49,898 nucleotides of DNA, taken from Flavobacteriales bacterium. GTDB taxonomy: Bacteria; Bacteroidota; Bacteroidia; Flavobacteriales_D; Sanyastnellaceae. A program made the translations under genes and the position numbers. The notes beneath the pieces were generated by a model. That model was not told where the DNA came from. It saw nothing but the letters and a program-made list of their open reading frames with translations, and did no database searches. Positions 32,601 through 39,822 of the stretch are shown in pieces. The DNA lies in assembly GCA_016780385.1 (NCBI GenBank), contig JADHLY010000009.1, forward strand, positions 1-49,898, read 5' to 3'. Each line of letters starts with the position of its first letter. Position 1 is the first letter of the stretch.

Positions 32601-34967
32601 GTCGCCATTGCCGGAAGCAATCAAACCCGCAATGAGGTCATCTGAAGGATTCTCGAGGGCCATGTTCAAGAGGGCCACTGAGCTGTCGATGGGCGCGCCG
32701 TCAGCGAGGGCGACTTCCACACCTCCACCTGTTACGGCTAAAGCTTCATCCTCATTACAGATGCCGTCATCGTCGAGGTCGTTCAGGCAACCACCGTCAC
32801 AGTCGACATATCCGACGCCGTAGAGATCCTCAGGATACTCACAGGTACCGGCATCCGTTGCAGCGGGGTTGTAGTTACATGCCGCTTCTTCCTGACAACC
32901 CACAATTTCAAAGGGGTCACATGTGCCGTCACCGTCGGTATCCTCGAGGCAATTTCCTGCACAATCGTACCCCTCATCGGCGTAGTCGCAGGTTCCAGCA
33001 TCGGTGGCTGCGGCGTCATAGTTACACGCGGTGTCGTCCTGGCAGCCGATCACTTCGTCCTCATCACATACGCCGTCACCGTCCGTATCGTTGTAGCAGT
33101 TGCCGTCACAATCGAGGTTCGTGATGCCTCCGTTTTCATCGACAGCATAAACGCACAGGCTGTTGTCGGAGTCCGTGAAGTCACCTGTATTACAAGCTTC
33201 TGGATCCGTGCAACCCGCGAGCTCTTCCTCATCGCACACACCGTCGCCATCTTCGTCGTTCAGGCAGCCTCCATCACAGTCGACGTAGTCAACACCATAG
33301 ATGTCGACGGGGTACTGACAAGAACCATCGTCATCCGTAGCGGGGGCGTCGTAGTTACAAGCCGCATCATCCGTACATCCGGGAACCTCTTCCTCGTCGC
33401 ACACGCCATCCTCATCGGCGTCATTCAAGCAGCTGCCATCACAGTCTACGATGTTGTCAGGGAAACCTGCGGGATAGGTACACGTGCTGTTGTCGGTATC
33501 CGTGAACACCCCTGCATTACACGCATTGGGGTCAGTACAACCTGCGGTTTCGTCTTCATCACAGATGTCATCACCATCGGCGTCATTGTCAATCACGACA
33601 CCATTCTCGCAGGTCTGGCAGATTCCGTCCAAGAACGTACAGGAACCATCGTCAATGATGGCCGCAGCATCGTAGTTACAGGCGGTCGCATCCGTACAAC
33701 CGGCGCAAGACGTGAACTCACAAGAGCCATCATCATCTGTCGCGAGCGGGCTGTAATTACAGGCACCTGAATCTGTACAACCCAAGACTTCATCCTCATC
33801 ACAAATGCCATCATCGTCAGCATCATTCAAACAATTGCCGGCGCAGTCCAAGTTGTCGGCGGCAGGAAATGTGCAAGAAGCATCGTCATCCGTGGCAGTG
33901 GGCTCGTAGTTACACGCCTCCTCGTTGGTGCAACCTGCAATTTCATCCTCATCACAAATGCCGTCTTGATCGGAATCGTTCAAGCAGTTGCCGGCACAGT
34001 CCAAGTTGTCGGCAGCAGGGAACGTACAAGAGGTGTCATCGTCCGTGGCCGTAGGCTCGTAGTTACAGGCTTCCTGGTCGGTACAACCGGGGATCTCGTC
34101 CTCGTCGCAGATGCCGTCCTCGTCAGCGTCATTCAGGCAAATGCCATCGCAGTCGACGTTGGCGCTGCCATAGAGGTCCAAGGGGAATTCGCAAGAGCCG
34201 TCATCTTCTGTGGCGAGCTCGTTGTAGTTACATGCCGCCGCGTCAGTACAACCCAATACCGGACCGCCCGCTCCGAAGTAGAAGGTGTCACGGAATTCCG
34301 TGGATCCATCGCCGTTAATGAACACCTGGCAGTACAGCTGGCCGCTCAATTCTCCGTCCGTCGTGAACTGACCGACGAGCACTTTGAGGTCGTCACCTGC
34401 GATGCCGTTTGAGTCTCCGTTCAAAGCGTACCAAGCTCCACCGATGGCATCGTCAATGGCGATGTTGCCACCGGGCAGTCCGCCACCTGGGTCAAAGTTG
34501 GTCGACCAAGGGTTATCGGTAGACTGAACCGTCGCAATGGCGGCTTCACCTGCCGCAGCGTTGGGAACGCCTTCGAGGCCAATCGTTACCCAGCTGTCGT
34601 ATGGAAGGTCCGGGTACACCGGAAACAGCAAAGAATTGATGCCGTTTGGCGTGGCCGCTCCCAATACAGCATGATAGAAACTCGTGGTGGTCTCGATCAA
34701 GGTGGGGTTGGTGATGTCACCTGAAACCGAAGACATGAAGTCATCGGCGTTGTTCATGGTGACGTACAGTCGGGTGCTGCTGAATCCCGTCAAGTCAGTG
34801 ACGCCGAGCGCACCGACCAAAATGCCGATGTCTTCATTGACGACAGTAACCTCAAGGGCATAGCCTTCGGGCGCTGGAGCGGAATTGACAGCAACTTGTT
34901 GCTGGGAAAAGACGGTGGTGAGGCCGCAAAAAAGGGCTACAACCAGGTTGATGGTCTTGGACATCAT
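26637..34967 (-). CDS. Giant secreted repeat protein (CTDxxACNY/TSP3-like, FAS1-like, ~13 HYR modules, T9SS type A sorting domain)
   Basis: 2776 residues. Signal peptide 1-22 (MMSKTINLVVALFCGLTTVFS). Residues ~25-236 form an N-terminal beta domain also seen in the gene at window start. About 237-743 contain ten ~50-residue units combining GCTDxxACNY with DxDxDGICDEDE calcium-binding strings (thrombospondin type 3-like). About 745-895 is FAS1-like (IFLPVDDAWGE, LLNAEGEAFL). A module of unknown type lies at ~955-1160 and recurs at ~2465-2630. Between them sit about 13 HYR-like beta modules (ending in DTTAP or similar, with ATDNCD). The last ~85 residues are a T9SS type A sorting domain (LQPNPTNDYSTLGF, YTMSGQFVQELF, SGMYQVRLSSSDYVVVKKLLVSE). 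It probably forms a long calcium-stiffened surface or matrix adhesin; no enzymatic domain is visible. No frameshift seen. Confidence 0.93.
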   Translation of the reverse strand: MMSKTINLVVALFCGLTTVFSQQQVAVNSAPAPEGYALEVTVVNEDIGILVGALGVTDLTGFSSTRLYVTMNNADDFMSSVSGDITNPTLIETTTSFYHAVLGAATPNGINSLLFPVYPDLPYDSWVTIGLEGVPNAAAGEAAIATVQSTDNPWSTNFDPGGGLPGGNIAIDDAIGGAWYALNGDSNGIAGDDLKVLVGQFTTDGELSGQLYCQVFINGDGSTEFRDTFYFGAGGPVLGCTDAAACNYNELATEDDGSCEFPLDLYGSANVDCDGICLNDADEDGICDEDEIPGCTDQEACNYEPTATDDDTSCTFPAADNLDCAGNCLNDSDQDGICDEDEIAGCTNEEACNYEPTATDDDASCTFPAADNLDCAGNCLNDADDDGICDEDEVLGCTDSGACNYSPLATDDDGSCEFTSCAGCTDATACNYDAAAIIDDGSCTFLDGICQTCENGVVIDNDADGDDICDEDETAGCTDPNACNAGVFTDTDNSTCTYPAGFPDNIVDCDGSCLNDADEDGVCDEEEVPGCTDDAACNYDAPATDDDGSCQYPVDIYGVDYVDCDGGCLNDEDGDGVCDEEELAGCTDPEACNTGDFTDSDNSLCVYAVDENGGITNLDCDGNCYNDTDGDGVCDEDEVIGCQDDTACNYDAAATDAGTCDYADEGYDCAGNCLEDTDGDGTCDPFEIVGCQEEAACNYNPAATDAGTCEYPEDLYGVGYVDCDGGCLNDLDDDGICNEDEALAVTGGGVEVALADGAPIDSSVALLNMALENPSDDLIAGLIASGNGDLVVPAVAGSDCGSIFLPVDDAWGEAGYNLNVLSVDVLSDLIVGHVFPGLCETLSEGDVYNNYYGEAFSYTEEGGQARLLNAEGEAFLIENGGYRFNGNSYLYAISKVIPLESADPCLGCANLVIDGDLADYTVECESELVAATAAEATGFACNDLELDNVVTVKNRTDGRNQICSGGGTSQIWNAVTAGDDPNFNNGPDALLQFYDMNGDMGGSHYFIEDIANGGVSFQQFENGTALMQGMVMDTEDNSLRLEIHLFFEGRTVGADWAGGFKNDYGCATNTDLWTVYTLNNEASYAVGGPGAWDFGTLIHFSHQPASEYFGFQLGNGANNHNCEDNGFSGWFSWSGSIAGEDAMGFAGDVIATLEPSCDMPTNCIEGEYVEFHYIAFDDQCNVATEIVQTVTRDDVTAPVYVSGAPDTTITCDDSEQWLADNLAEDEIVLFTDNCDDSEYGCAAGFDPNTSGFADGNTVYVCVELVGETTAEYTASSCRVLNRTWVATDCFGNQTYHVQAITIEDTTAPDVTVTAPSDVTLNVNGLCFVDLDPTNTGVAEATYADNCDLADTGLDYSDVVVDSVSTGCYSIIRTWTAIATDSCGNATAETDNQRIDIQDAIAPSFLADGIDTLECDLWMDCSYEYLNSVGLITVVDNCELSHVETECTPLSAGCWDDFIVDYTAYDMCGNMSTFQQIVVVTDRTSAEWTLASADYTLECSDESLTGFVQHELGTFYAVPEFTPGDGMHAEALDNCDSEAVVSYSDLILTTPCNQEYTIKRTYSTTDCSGNYTEHIQYITVEDTTAPEFTAFPADVTVECDAVPAVADLGTLAALDNCDNGPEIAYMGEVRTDGACEDTYTLTRTWETSDCAGNIHSQSQTIEVQDTQAPMLSIQCPDDILYTNVPFADGDLSIATNGEPTWVVSDNCDGDVAVAYTYEDVAVALDTDSDDENEGDYELQRTFTVTATDNCGNETVLTCMQVLTFTDEEAPMFDGNPDELYPAPITCGDMPDPYDVSVLPLHATDNGDGQLTYEISMAFLTSGSCPGTYVRIWYVTDDSGNESESAIQYVATVDTLAPEFDFCPEDIEVFLDENCTTDVSTDVTGMATVTDNCDANPEVTFEDIMFVDLPGAAATDGADYIYGDEDAAHNGSYQFTRVFSSQDACENENWKSNSYCEHVITVTDALAPSLSVTWPADRVETLNAECEADLSLDLVTAEATDNCDGDVTIAVFHMDSAPIYTCTGDGLAEGSYTFTRSWTAVATDDSGNETTLTHDQSFTVNDEISPMVTISGPADYNTDLAADCTVDTAPGAAGEATASATDNCDSDVSITIEFADSALEYTCSDADGSAEGSYTFERTWTATATDDCGNASSDQYVQTIMVNDITAPLLSAEAPADQLVQLDADCSTDLTTGTLGYATHTTSDACDSDVTVETSFSDSAPEYTCGGDDDAVNGSYVFTRTFSFTATDDCGNSTSVTVDQLITVEDNVNPSQTIETLAPVTLYLDGDCETDRSDVATGIPTVTTSDNCDSDVANVLTYMDSPNVQTCSDGDAADEGSYTFTRTWTSVATDDCGNENTITTTQDITVLDEMAPQFTLTCGISNDEIVEYACGDDNQNGLSDIFDFTEIPAPCDVSYADNCDSEVTLSFSSVESGYLPTADVAKFCMPLDVEAGENGETCDDRDPEVVRLFNFPGAESFTIVEGGSSIVEIAPDSAMHIVLEVANASGDGFIFDAIYEGAFDWNEWLAEPGMHNYKKDCADIFPGIEIWTEWIYYVMADGTMSGTGAYAGSEFALQHQPLNAYYGLQIGEGANNKNENYGGSAWFFYSGELVVDGVSQGILSSSGDIFFDMDCCLGWQIDYSYTITDDCGNTTEFDYTDLGTGEFNNLDNVTVSGGHSHSPIDITAGVSNLKDPIRITGLQPNPTNDYSTLGFIVTNNMRLRIDLYTMSGQFVQELFDGNASEEVQYVLDIDANSLTSGMYQVRLSSSDYVVVKKLLVSE
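27670..31398 (-). repeat. Array of about 13 HYR-like module repeats
   Basis: About 13 consecutive protein modules of 75-110 residues, each opening with [DE]D-x2-AP and carrying a (A/S)TDNCD-type loop, W/F-rich strand (YTFTRTWTA) and DDCGNxT turn. They correspond to residues ~1190-2435. Units 9-12 (27877-29092) are much more alike than the rest. HYR domains are immunoglobulin-like and common in adhesive surface proteins. Confidence 0.85.
32736..34256 (-). repeat. Ten tandem CTDxxACNY/TSP3-like coding repeats
   Basis: Ten units of about 150 bases encode GC[TQ][DNE]xxACNY (or ACN in two), a T(D)DDGSC segment and DxDGICDEDE (variants DGVCDEE, DGTCDPF). Four to six cysteines per unit and a dense Asp pattern fit calcium and disulfide stabilisation. 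The units are diverged enough not to be a recent slip expansion. Confidence 0.9.
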
Positions 34968-35255
34968 GTCAAGCGAATTGGTTAAACGCGGGTTTTGTGG
35001 TTCTCCGAAGAGAGTCTCGAATTTAATAAGCGAAGGGTGGATTATATGCCCCGTTTACAAACTCATCGTTATCAAATTCCAAATAGAACCCATATTTATC
35101 GATGTTTTCGTTCATTTCATCGAATCTTCTACTCTAATATTTGAGCGTATATAAAATTATATGGCCTTCACTCACGCCTACTTTCCCCATCACCCCCTCC
35201 TCCATTTTTTCACTTTCCCTGCACATGAAGTGCACCAATGCCGGGAGAAGTTTGC
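34968..35255. other. AT-rich intergenic region between the giant gene and tRNA-Phe
   Basis: About 290 bases, markedly more AT-rich than the rest of the window, without a credible gene. It holds the candidate promoter of the giant gene on the minus strand (35018-35025). TTATATGG/TATATAAAATTAT stretches around 35145-35162 show no clear hairpin. The plus-strand promoter of tRNA-Phe lies at its right edge. Confidence 0.7.
35018..35025 (-). promoter_or_regulatory. -7 element TAAATTCG of the giant gene
   Basis: Minus-strand TAAATTCG, identical to the octamer upstream of exbB, lies 50 bases before the start codon. No clear -33 TTG is seen at the expected distance. Confidence 0.45.
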
Positions 35256-35263
35256 TACATTTG
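35256..35263 (+). promoter_or_regulatory. -7 element TACATTTG of tRNA-Phe
   Basis: An exact TAnnTTTG match 11 bases upstream of the mature tRNA 5' end, so the primary transcript would carry only a few extra 5' bases. Confidence 0.6.
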
Positions 35264-35274
35264 CCGCCCACTTT

Positions 35275-35347
35275 GGTACCATAGCTCAGGTGGTAGAGCA
35301 ATGGATTGAAAATCCATGTGTCCCTGGTTCGAATCCAGGTGGTACCA
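35275..35347 (+). tRNA. tRNA-Phe (anticodon GAA)
   Basis: 73-nt cloverleaf. The acceptor is GGTACCA/TGGTACC (all Watson-Crick), the D arm contains AGCTCAGGTGGTAGAGCA, the anticodon stem-loop is TGGATTGAAAATCCA with GAA, the T arm is CCTGGTTCGAATCCAGG, and the discriminator is A. CCA is not encoded. Confidence 0.97.
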
Positions 35348-35355
35348 CACCTACG

Positions 35356-35389
35356 ACAAGCGGACTTCGGTCCGCTTGTTGCATTTTAA
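35356..35389 (+). terminator. Terminator after tRNA-Phe, UUCG loop
   Basis: A perfect 10-bp stem (ACAAGCGGAC/GTCCGCTTGT) closed by a TTCG tetraloop with the stabilising C-G pair, followed by TGCATTTT. It ends eight bases before the aroB start codon, so aroB needs read-through or a promoter inside this hairpin region. Confidence 0.75.
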
Positions 35390-35396
35390 GCCCCTC

Positions 35397-36467
35397 ATGG
35401 AGTCCACGCGCATCCCGTCACATGTTCACATTGACCCCGTTTTTAGCCATTTAACGGATTGGTTGACCCAACACAACCCGAGTTCGGTTGTGGTGGTCAG
35501 CGATCCCATGACGGAGAAATGGTGTCTGCCCACCCTTACCCCTCACCTCCCCCCTGGCACACAGTTCCTTCGCTTGGGCCAGCATGGCGAAAAAATCAAG
35601 TCCCTCGAACATGCCCACGCCCTGTGGGACAGCTTCGACGGCATGGGCATGGACCGGAACGGTTTGGTCATCGCCCTCGGGGGCGGCACCATTACCGACC
35701 TCTCAGCCTTTGCCGCCAGTACGTATTTAAGGGGCCTTTCATTTTGGCTGCTGCCCACCACCTTGCTCGCCATGGTCGATGCGGCCATCGGCGGAAAGAC
35801 AGGCATCAATTTTCGCGGCCTCAAAAACCGGATCGGCACCTTCGCAACGCCCGCTGGCATCAGCATACACCTTCCCTTTCTGGATTCCCTCAATGCCCGC
35901 GAAATGGCCAATGGTTGGGCAGAACACATCAAGCACACATTGATCAGCACCCCTGATGCCATCAACTGTTCTTGGGAAGGCCCCATGGAACAAGCCGAGC
36001 CAGCAGCCTTCCTTCACGCCATTGAATCTTCCATTTCGATCAAAAGCGCGGTGGTTGATCAGGACTTTGAAGAGCGCGCAGGTGCGCGGAAAGTGTTGAA
36101 CTTCGGACACACGGTGGGGCACGCTTTGGAGAGTTGGGCACTTTCAAAGGACTTGGAGCTCAAGCATGGTGAGGCGGTCGCCTGGGGCATGCGGGTCGCC
36201 TTGAAAATGAGCGAAGAGCACCCTGCTTGTCCTCGGGTACAGACAGGTGCATTTGATGCCGTTTCCCGCTCTATCGCCCGCTTGATTCCCCTCCCTTGCG
36301 AACTGCCATCGGCCGACGTCCTGTGGGACTTGATGTGCACGGACAAGAAAAACACCAATGGCGAGGTGAACATGATCCTGCTGAACGGAGCTGGGCAGCC
36401 CATTTTGAACGCCACTGTCACATTTGATGCGGTCCAACACGCCATCCACAATCTTCCTTCAGGATGA
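35397..36467 (+). CDS. aroB: 3-dehydroquinate synthase
   Basis: 356 residues. Second step of the shikimate pathway: DAHP to 3-dehydroquinate, requiring NAD+ and a divalent metal. Readable motifs are the NAD-binding IALGGGTITDLSAFAASTYLRG, LPTTLLAMVDAAIGGKTGIN, the metal-site Glu in NGWAEHIKHTLI and the His-rich KVLNFGHTVGHALES and LKHGEAVAWGM. An in-frame ATG at 35316 is inside tRNA-Phe and not used. The ATG at 35397 (MESTRIPSHVHID) lies just after the tRNA terminator. Slight deviations from enterobacterial AroB (short C-terminus) are normal in Bacteroidota. lpxD follows after 49 bases. Confidence 0.95.
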   Translation: MESTRIPSHVHIDPVFSHLTDWLTQHNPSSVVVVSDPMTEKWCLPTLTPHLPPGTQFLRLGQHGEKIKSLEHAHALWDSFDGMGMDRNGLVIALGGGTITDLSAFAASTYLRGLSFWLLPTTLLAMVDAAIGGKTGINFRGLKNRIGTFATPAGISIHLPFLDSLNAREMANGWAEHIKHTLISTPDAINCSWEGPMEQAEPAAFLHAIESSISIKSAVVDQDFEERAGARKVLNFGHTVGHALESWALSKDLELKHGEAVAWGMRVALKMSEEHPACPRVQTGAFDAVSRSIARLIPLPCELPSADVLWDLMCTDKKNTNGEVNMILLNGAGQPILNATVTFDAVQHAIHNLPSG

Positions 36468-36504
36468 ACCGATACATCCATTGAGGCAACGGAGCTCTGC
36501 ACCT

Positions 36505-36512
36505 TAATTTCG
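36505..36512 (+). promoter_or_regulatory. -7 element TAATTTCG, four bases before lpxD
   Basis: One mismatch to TAnnTTTG, followed by CACC and ATG. Probably the lipid A operon promoter, producing a leaderless lpxD mRNA. Confidence 0.55.
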
Positions 36513-36516
36513 CACC

Positions 36517-37566
36517 ATGGAGGTTACCACCCTCGACGTGGCCCATCTGTTGGATGGCCTTTTGGAAGATGCACCGGCCCAGAAGCTTTCAGGGTTCGCC
36601 GGTATTGAAGATGCGGCAAAAGGCGACCTCACCTTTTTGGCCAATCCCAACTACGAAGCGCACCTATACACCACCCATGCTACAGCGGTCTTGGTGTCCA
36701 AGGATTTTCACCCGACCGCCCCACTTCAGGCAGGGACACACTTGATCCGCGTGGACGACCCTTATGCCGCCATGGCCAAGCTGATGCAGGCATATGGCAA
36801 CCAGGAGGCCGCAATGCCTAGAGAAACCCATATCCATCCATCGGCAGTCGTCGCAGAAACCGCCCACATCGCCGGGGGTGTCCATATCGGTGCGCTATGC
36901 ACGGTTGGTGAGAACAGCCATATTGGAGAGGGCACACGCATGCTGGCTGGCAGCATGGTCGGCGAAGGCTGCCACATAGGGAAGGCCGTGACGCTGGGCA
37001 TGCGCAGTGTCGTTGCGGACAAATGCACGATTGGAGACCATTGCACTTTGCAAATCGGCGCCATCATCGGAGCGGACGGATTCGGTTTCGCCCCCACTGA
37101 AGACGGTTATGAGAAAATCCCACAACTGGGTACCGTGACCCTCGGACCCGGATGTGAAATTGGGGCTGGAACCACCATTGACCGGGCCACCTTGGGAGAG
37201 ACTGTATTGGGGGAAGGGGTCAAATTGGACAACCTCATACAGGTGGCCCACAATGTGCGCATCGGAGACCATACGGTGATCGCTGCCCAAACGGGCATTG
37301 CCGGATCCACCGTCATCGGAGCCCACTGCATGATCGGAGGCCAAGTGGGCATCAATGGACATATCCAGATTGCCGACGGAACCAAAATAGCCGCCAAAAG
37401 CGGCATCACAGCGAGCATCAAAGTCACTGGACAAGTCATGCAAGGCAACCCTGCGCAGCCCATCAAGCAACACCAACGGATGCAACTTGCTTTGAGAAAG
37501 CTCGCAAAAGAATTCACCCGAAACAGCCAGGGCGCAGGTGCGAATACTGCAACGTCCAAGGCCTGA
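36517..37566 (+). CDS. lpxD: UDP-3-O-(3-hydroxyacyl)glucosamine N-acyltransferase
   Basis: 349 residues. Third step of lipid A synthesis: acyl-ACP-dependent N-acylation in the cytoplasm. The N-terminal uridine-binding domain (~1-105) has [16 protein letters not shown] left-handed beta-helix follows with many hexapeptides ([38 protein letters not shown]) and the LpxD signature [25 protein letters not shown]. The catalytic His is expected in [22 protein letters not shown]. The C-terminal helices end the protein. First of four contiguous genes lpxD, lpxC-fabZ, lpxA and an ABC ATPase. Confidence 0.96.
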   Translation: MEVTTLDVAHLLDGLLEDAPAQKLSGFAGIEDAAKGDLTFLANPNYEAHLYTTHATAVLVSKDFHPTAPLQAGTHLIRVDDPYAAMAKLMQAYGNQEAAMPRETHIHPSAVVAETAHIAGGVHIGALCTVGENSHIGEGTRMLAGSMVGEGCHIGKAVTLGMRSVVADKCTIGDHCTLQIGAIIGADGFGFAPTEDGYEKIPQLGTVTLGPGCEIGAGTTIDRATLGETVLGEGVKLDNLIQVAHNVRIGDHTVIAAQTGIAGSTVIGAHCMIGGQVGINGHIQIADGTKIAAKSGITASIKVTGQVMQGNPAQPIKQHQRMQLALRKLAKEFTRNSQGAGANTATSKA

Positions 37567-37582
37567 GATTGAGAGTCCCCAA

Positions 37583-39025
37583 ATGAACAAGGAGAATTCC
37601 CCCACTCCAGAGAAAATCCAGCAGCAGACCCTCGCCGGTGCTTTCACTTGCGAAGGTGTAGGCCTGCACACCGGACAATCCTGCAGCGTCACCGTGAAGC
37701 CAGCGGAAGCCGATCACGGCTACGTGTTTCAGCGCATGGATCTGGAAGGCCAGCCTCTGGTGCCTGCAGATTGTGATTTGGTTGTAGAAACACGACGCGG
37801 CACCACCCTCGAGAAAAAAGGAGCCCGCGTTCACACCACAGAGCACCTGCTCGCCGCCCTCTACGGATGCGGCATCGACAACGCCCTCATCGAAATGACA
37901 GGGCCCGAAGTGCCCATCATGGATGGAAGCAGCTGGCCTTTTGTCGCGCACATCGAAGAAGTGGGTTCCGTGACATTGGAAGCCGACCGCCACATCTTCA
38001 GGCTCAATGAGTCCATCACCTACCACGATGGACAAGGCGTCGAAATGCTGGCCGTTCCCCCCGTCAAGGATGAATTTCGGGTCACGGTCATGGTGGACTA
38101 CCAAAGCCCCATCCTTGGAACCCAACACGCCAGCATGTACCACTTGGGACAATTCGTCTCCAAGATCAGCCGGTGCCGCACATTTGTCTTTCTCAAGGAG
38201 GTCAAGCACCTGCTCGAGCAAGGCCTCATCAAAGGTGGAGACCTCGACAATGCGATTGTTTTGGCCGAACGAGAGTACAGCCAATCAGAACTCGATGACA
38301 TCGCGCAGCTCGCGGGGAAAAAAAGCCTTCAGGTCGAGCCCGGCAAGATTGGCGTGCTCAACAACACCAAGCTCCAGTTTGAGAATGAGCCAGCGAGGCA
38401 TAAACTCTTGGACATCGTCGGCGACCTCGCACTCACGGGCTTTTTTATCGAAGGCCATGTACTCGCAGGCCGACCTGGGCACGCTGGTAATGTGGCTTTT
38501 GCCCAATTGCTCAAGCGCAAGCGCAACGCGGAAGCGGGCATTCCCCATTACGATCCCCGCGTAGAGCCTTTGATGGACATCCACGACATCGAGAAATTGT
38601 TGCCGCACCGCTACCCCTTTTTGCTGGTCGACAAAATCATCGAGCGACAAGACGATAGCATCATAGGGCTTAAGAATGTCACAATGAACGAGCCCTTCTT
38701 TCAAGGGCACTTCCCGGGCAATCCTGTGATGCCGGGCGTACTCCAAATCGAGGCCATGGCCCAAGTCGGCGGCATTTTCGCGCTCAGCGGTGTGGAGGAC
38801 CCCGAAAACTGGTCCACCTACTTCATGAAGATCGACAATGTGCGCTTCAAGCAAAAGGTGATACCCGGCGACACCATCCTTTTCAAACTGCAGCTCGCAA
38901 GTCCCATTCGACGGGGCCTTGTCCACATGACTGGACGTGCCTACGTCGGCAGCAAACTCGTGTCCGAGGCGGAGATGCTCGCCCAAATCATCCGTGACCG
39001 GGTCACAACTTCTTCAGAAGCATGA
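37583..39025 (+). CDS. lpxC-fabZ: Bifunctional LpxC deacetylase / FabZ hydroxyacyl-ACP dehydratase
   Basis: 480 residues. LpxC (~1-310) removes the acetyl group from UDP-3-O-acyl-GlcNAc, the committed lipid A step. Zinc ligands lie in HTTEHLLAALYG and in HKLLDIVGDLAL, and the catalytic His in GRPGHAGNVAF. FabZ (~330-480) dehydrates 3-hydroxyacyl-ACP; its catalytic His is in LLPHRYPFLLVDKI and its Glu in NPVMPGVLQIEAMAQ. The fusion is characteristic of Bacteroidota and couples the competing uses of hydroxyacyl-ACP. Start chosen at MNKENSP, 16 bases after the lpxD stop; the in-frame ATG at 37538 lies in lpxD. The stop overlaps the lpxA start by four bases. Confidence 0.96.
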   Translation: MNKENSPTPEKIQQQTLAGAFTCEGVGLHTGQSCSVTVKPAEADHGYVFQRMDLEGQPLVPADCDLVVETRRGTTLEKKGARVHTTEHLLAALYGCGIDNALIEMTGPEVPIMDGSSWPFVAHIEEVGSVTLEADRHIFRLNESITYHDGQGVEMLAVPPVKDEFRVTVMVDYQSPILGTQHASMYHLGQFVSKISRCRTFVFLKEVKHLLEQGLIKGGDLDNAIVLAEREYSQSELDDIAQLAGKKSLQVEPGKIGVLNNTKLQFENEPARHKLLDIVGDLALTGFFIEGHVLAGRPGHAGNVAFAQLLKRKRNAEAGIPHYDPRVEPLMDIHDIEKLLPHRYPFLLVDKIIERQDDSIIGLKNVTMNEPFFQGHFPGNPVMPGVLQIEAMAQVGGIFALSGVEDPENWSTYFMKIDNVRFKQKVIPGDTILFKLQLASPIRRGLVHMTGRAYVGSKLVSEAEMLAQIIRDRVTTSSEA

Positions 39026-39822
39026 GCCAAGCCGAAACCGATTCATTGATCTCGCCGATGGCGTCGGTGCACCCCGATGCTCAAATCGGAGAAGGCGTCA
39101 CCATTGGCCCTTTCGCCACCATCGAAGCGAACACCCAGATTGGACCGGAGACTTGGATTGGGCCCAATGCCACGGTGCTGAGTGGTTCCCGAATCGGTGC
39201 CCACTGCCGCGTCTTCCCCGGCGCTGTCATCGGCGGTATGCCGCAGGACCTCAAATACGCCGGAGAGAATACCACAGTAGTGGTCGGAGATCACACCACC
39301 ATTCGTGAGTGCTGCACGATCAACCGCGGTACCACAGATCGCATGACCACCCGTGTGGGCTCTCATTGTTTGCTGATGGCCTATACCCACATCGCCCATG
39401 ACGCCGTGGTCGGCGACCATTGTGTCCTTGCCAACAATGCCAACATCGCAGGCCATGTGACGGTAGAAGATTGGGTCATCATCGAAGGGGTGGTCGCAGT
39501 GCAACAGTTCGTGAGAATCGGACAACACGCCTTTGTGGCAGGAGGGTCGCTGGTCCGAAAAAACATCCCCCCTTATGTGAAGGTCGCCCGCGAACCGTTG
39601 AGCTACATCGGCGTCAATGCGATCGGGTTGCGCCGCCGCGGGTTTGCCGACGAATTCGTGCGGGCAGTGGAAGACATCTACCGCACCCTGTATGTCACAG
39701 GGGGCAACATGTCGCAGGCCCTGAAGGTCGCTGAGCTTGAATTGCCGGTGAGCGACGCCAAGGAAACCATCCTCGATTTCATCCGCGCCTCGGACAAAGG
39801 CATCGTGCGCGGTCCGTTCTGA
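39022..39822 (+). CDS. lpxA: UDP-N-acetylglucosamine acyltransferase
   Basis: 266 residues. First lipid A step: transfer of a 3-hydroxyacyl chain from ACP to UDP-GlcNAc. The hexapeptide beta-helix covers ~10-190, with the LpxA signature VFPGAVIGGMPQDLKYAGENTTVVVGDHTTIREC and the catalytic His in LLMAYTHIAHDAVVGDH. The C-terminal helical domain begins at IGLRRRGFADEFVRAV. It follows lpxC-fabZ with an ATGA overlap, the standard Bacteroidota order, and shares a base with the ABC ATPase start. Confidence 0.97.
   Translation: MSQAETDSLISPMASVHPDAQIGEGVTIGPFATIEANTQIGPETWIGPNATVLSGSRIGAHCRVFPGAVIGGMPQDLKYAGENTTVVVGDHTTIRECCTINRGTTDRMTTRVGSHCLLMAYTHIAHDAVVGDHCVLANNANIAGHVTVEDWVIIEGVVAVQQFVRIGQHAFVAGGSLVRKNIPPYVKVAREPLSYIGVNAIGLRRRGFADEFVRAVEDIYRTLYVTGGNMSQALKVAELELPVSDAKETILDFIRASDKGIVRGPF

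Noticed and set aside
32736-34256. Regularly spaced direct repeats considered as a CRISPR array
   Set aside because: The repeated strings (for example around CGTAGTTACA) are codons of the CTDxxACNY units in one continuous reading frame, with ~150-base period and no constant repeat-spacer structure.
35043-35048. TATAAT-like sequence on the minus strand upstream of the giant gene
   Set aside because: A sigma70-type -10 is not expected in Bacteroidota, and the region is simply AT-rich; the TAAATTCG nearer the gene is a better candidate.
35316-35396. N-terminal extension of aroB to the ATG at 35316
   Set aside because: It would translate through the 3' part of tRNA-Phe and the terminator hairpin; the AroB homology starts after 35397.
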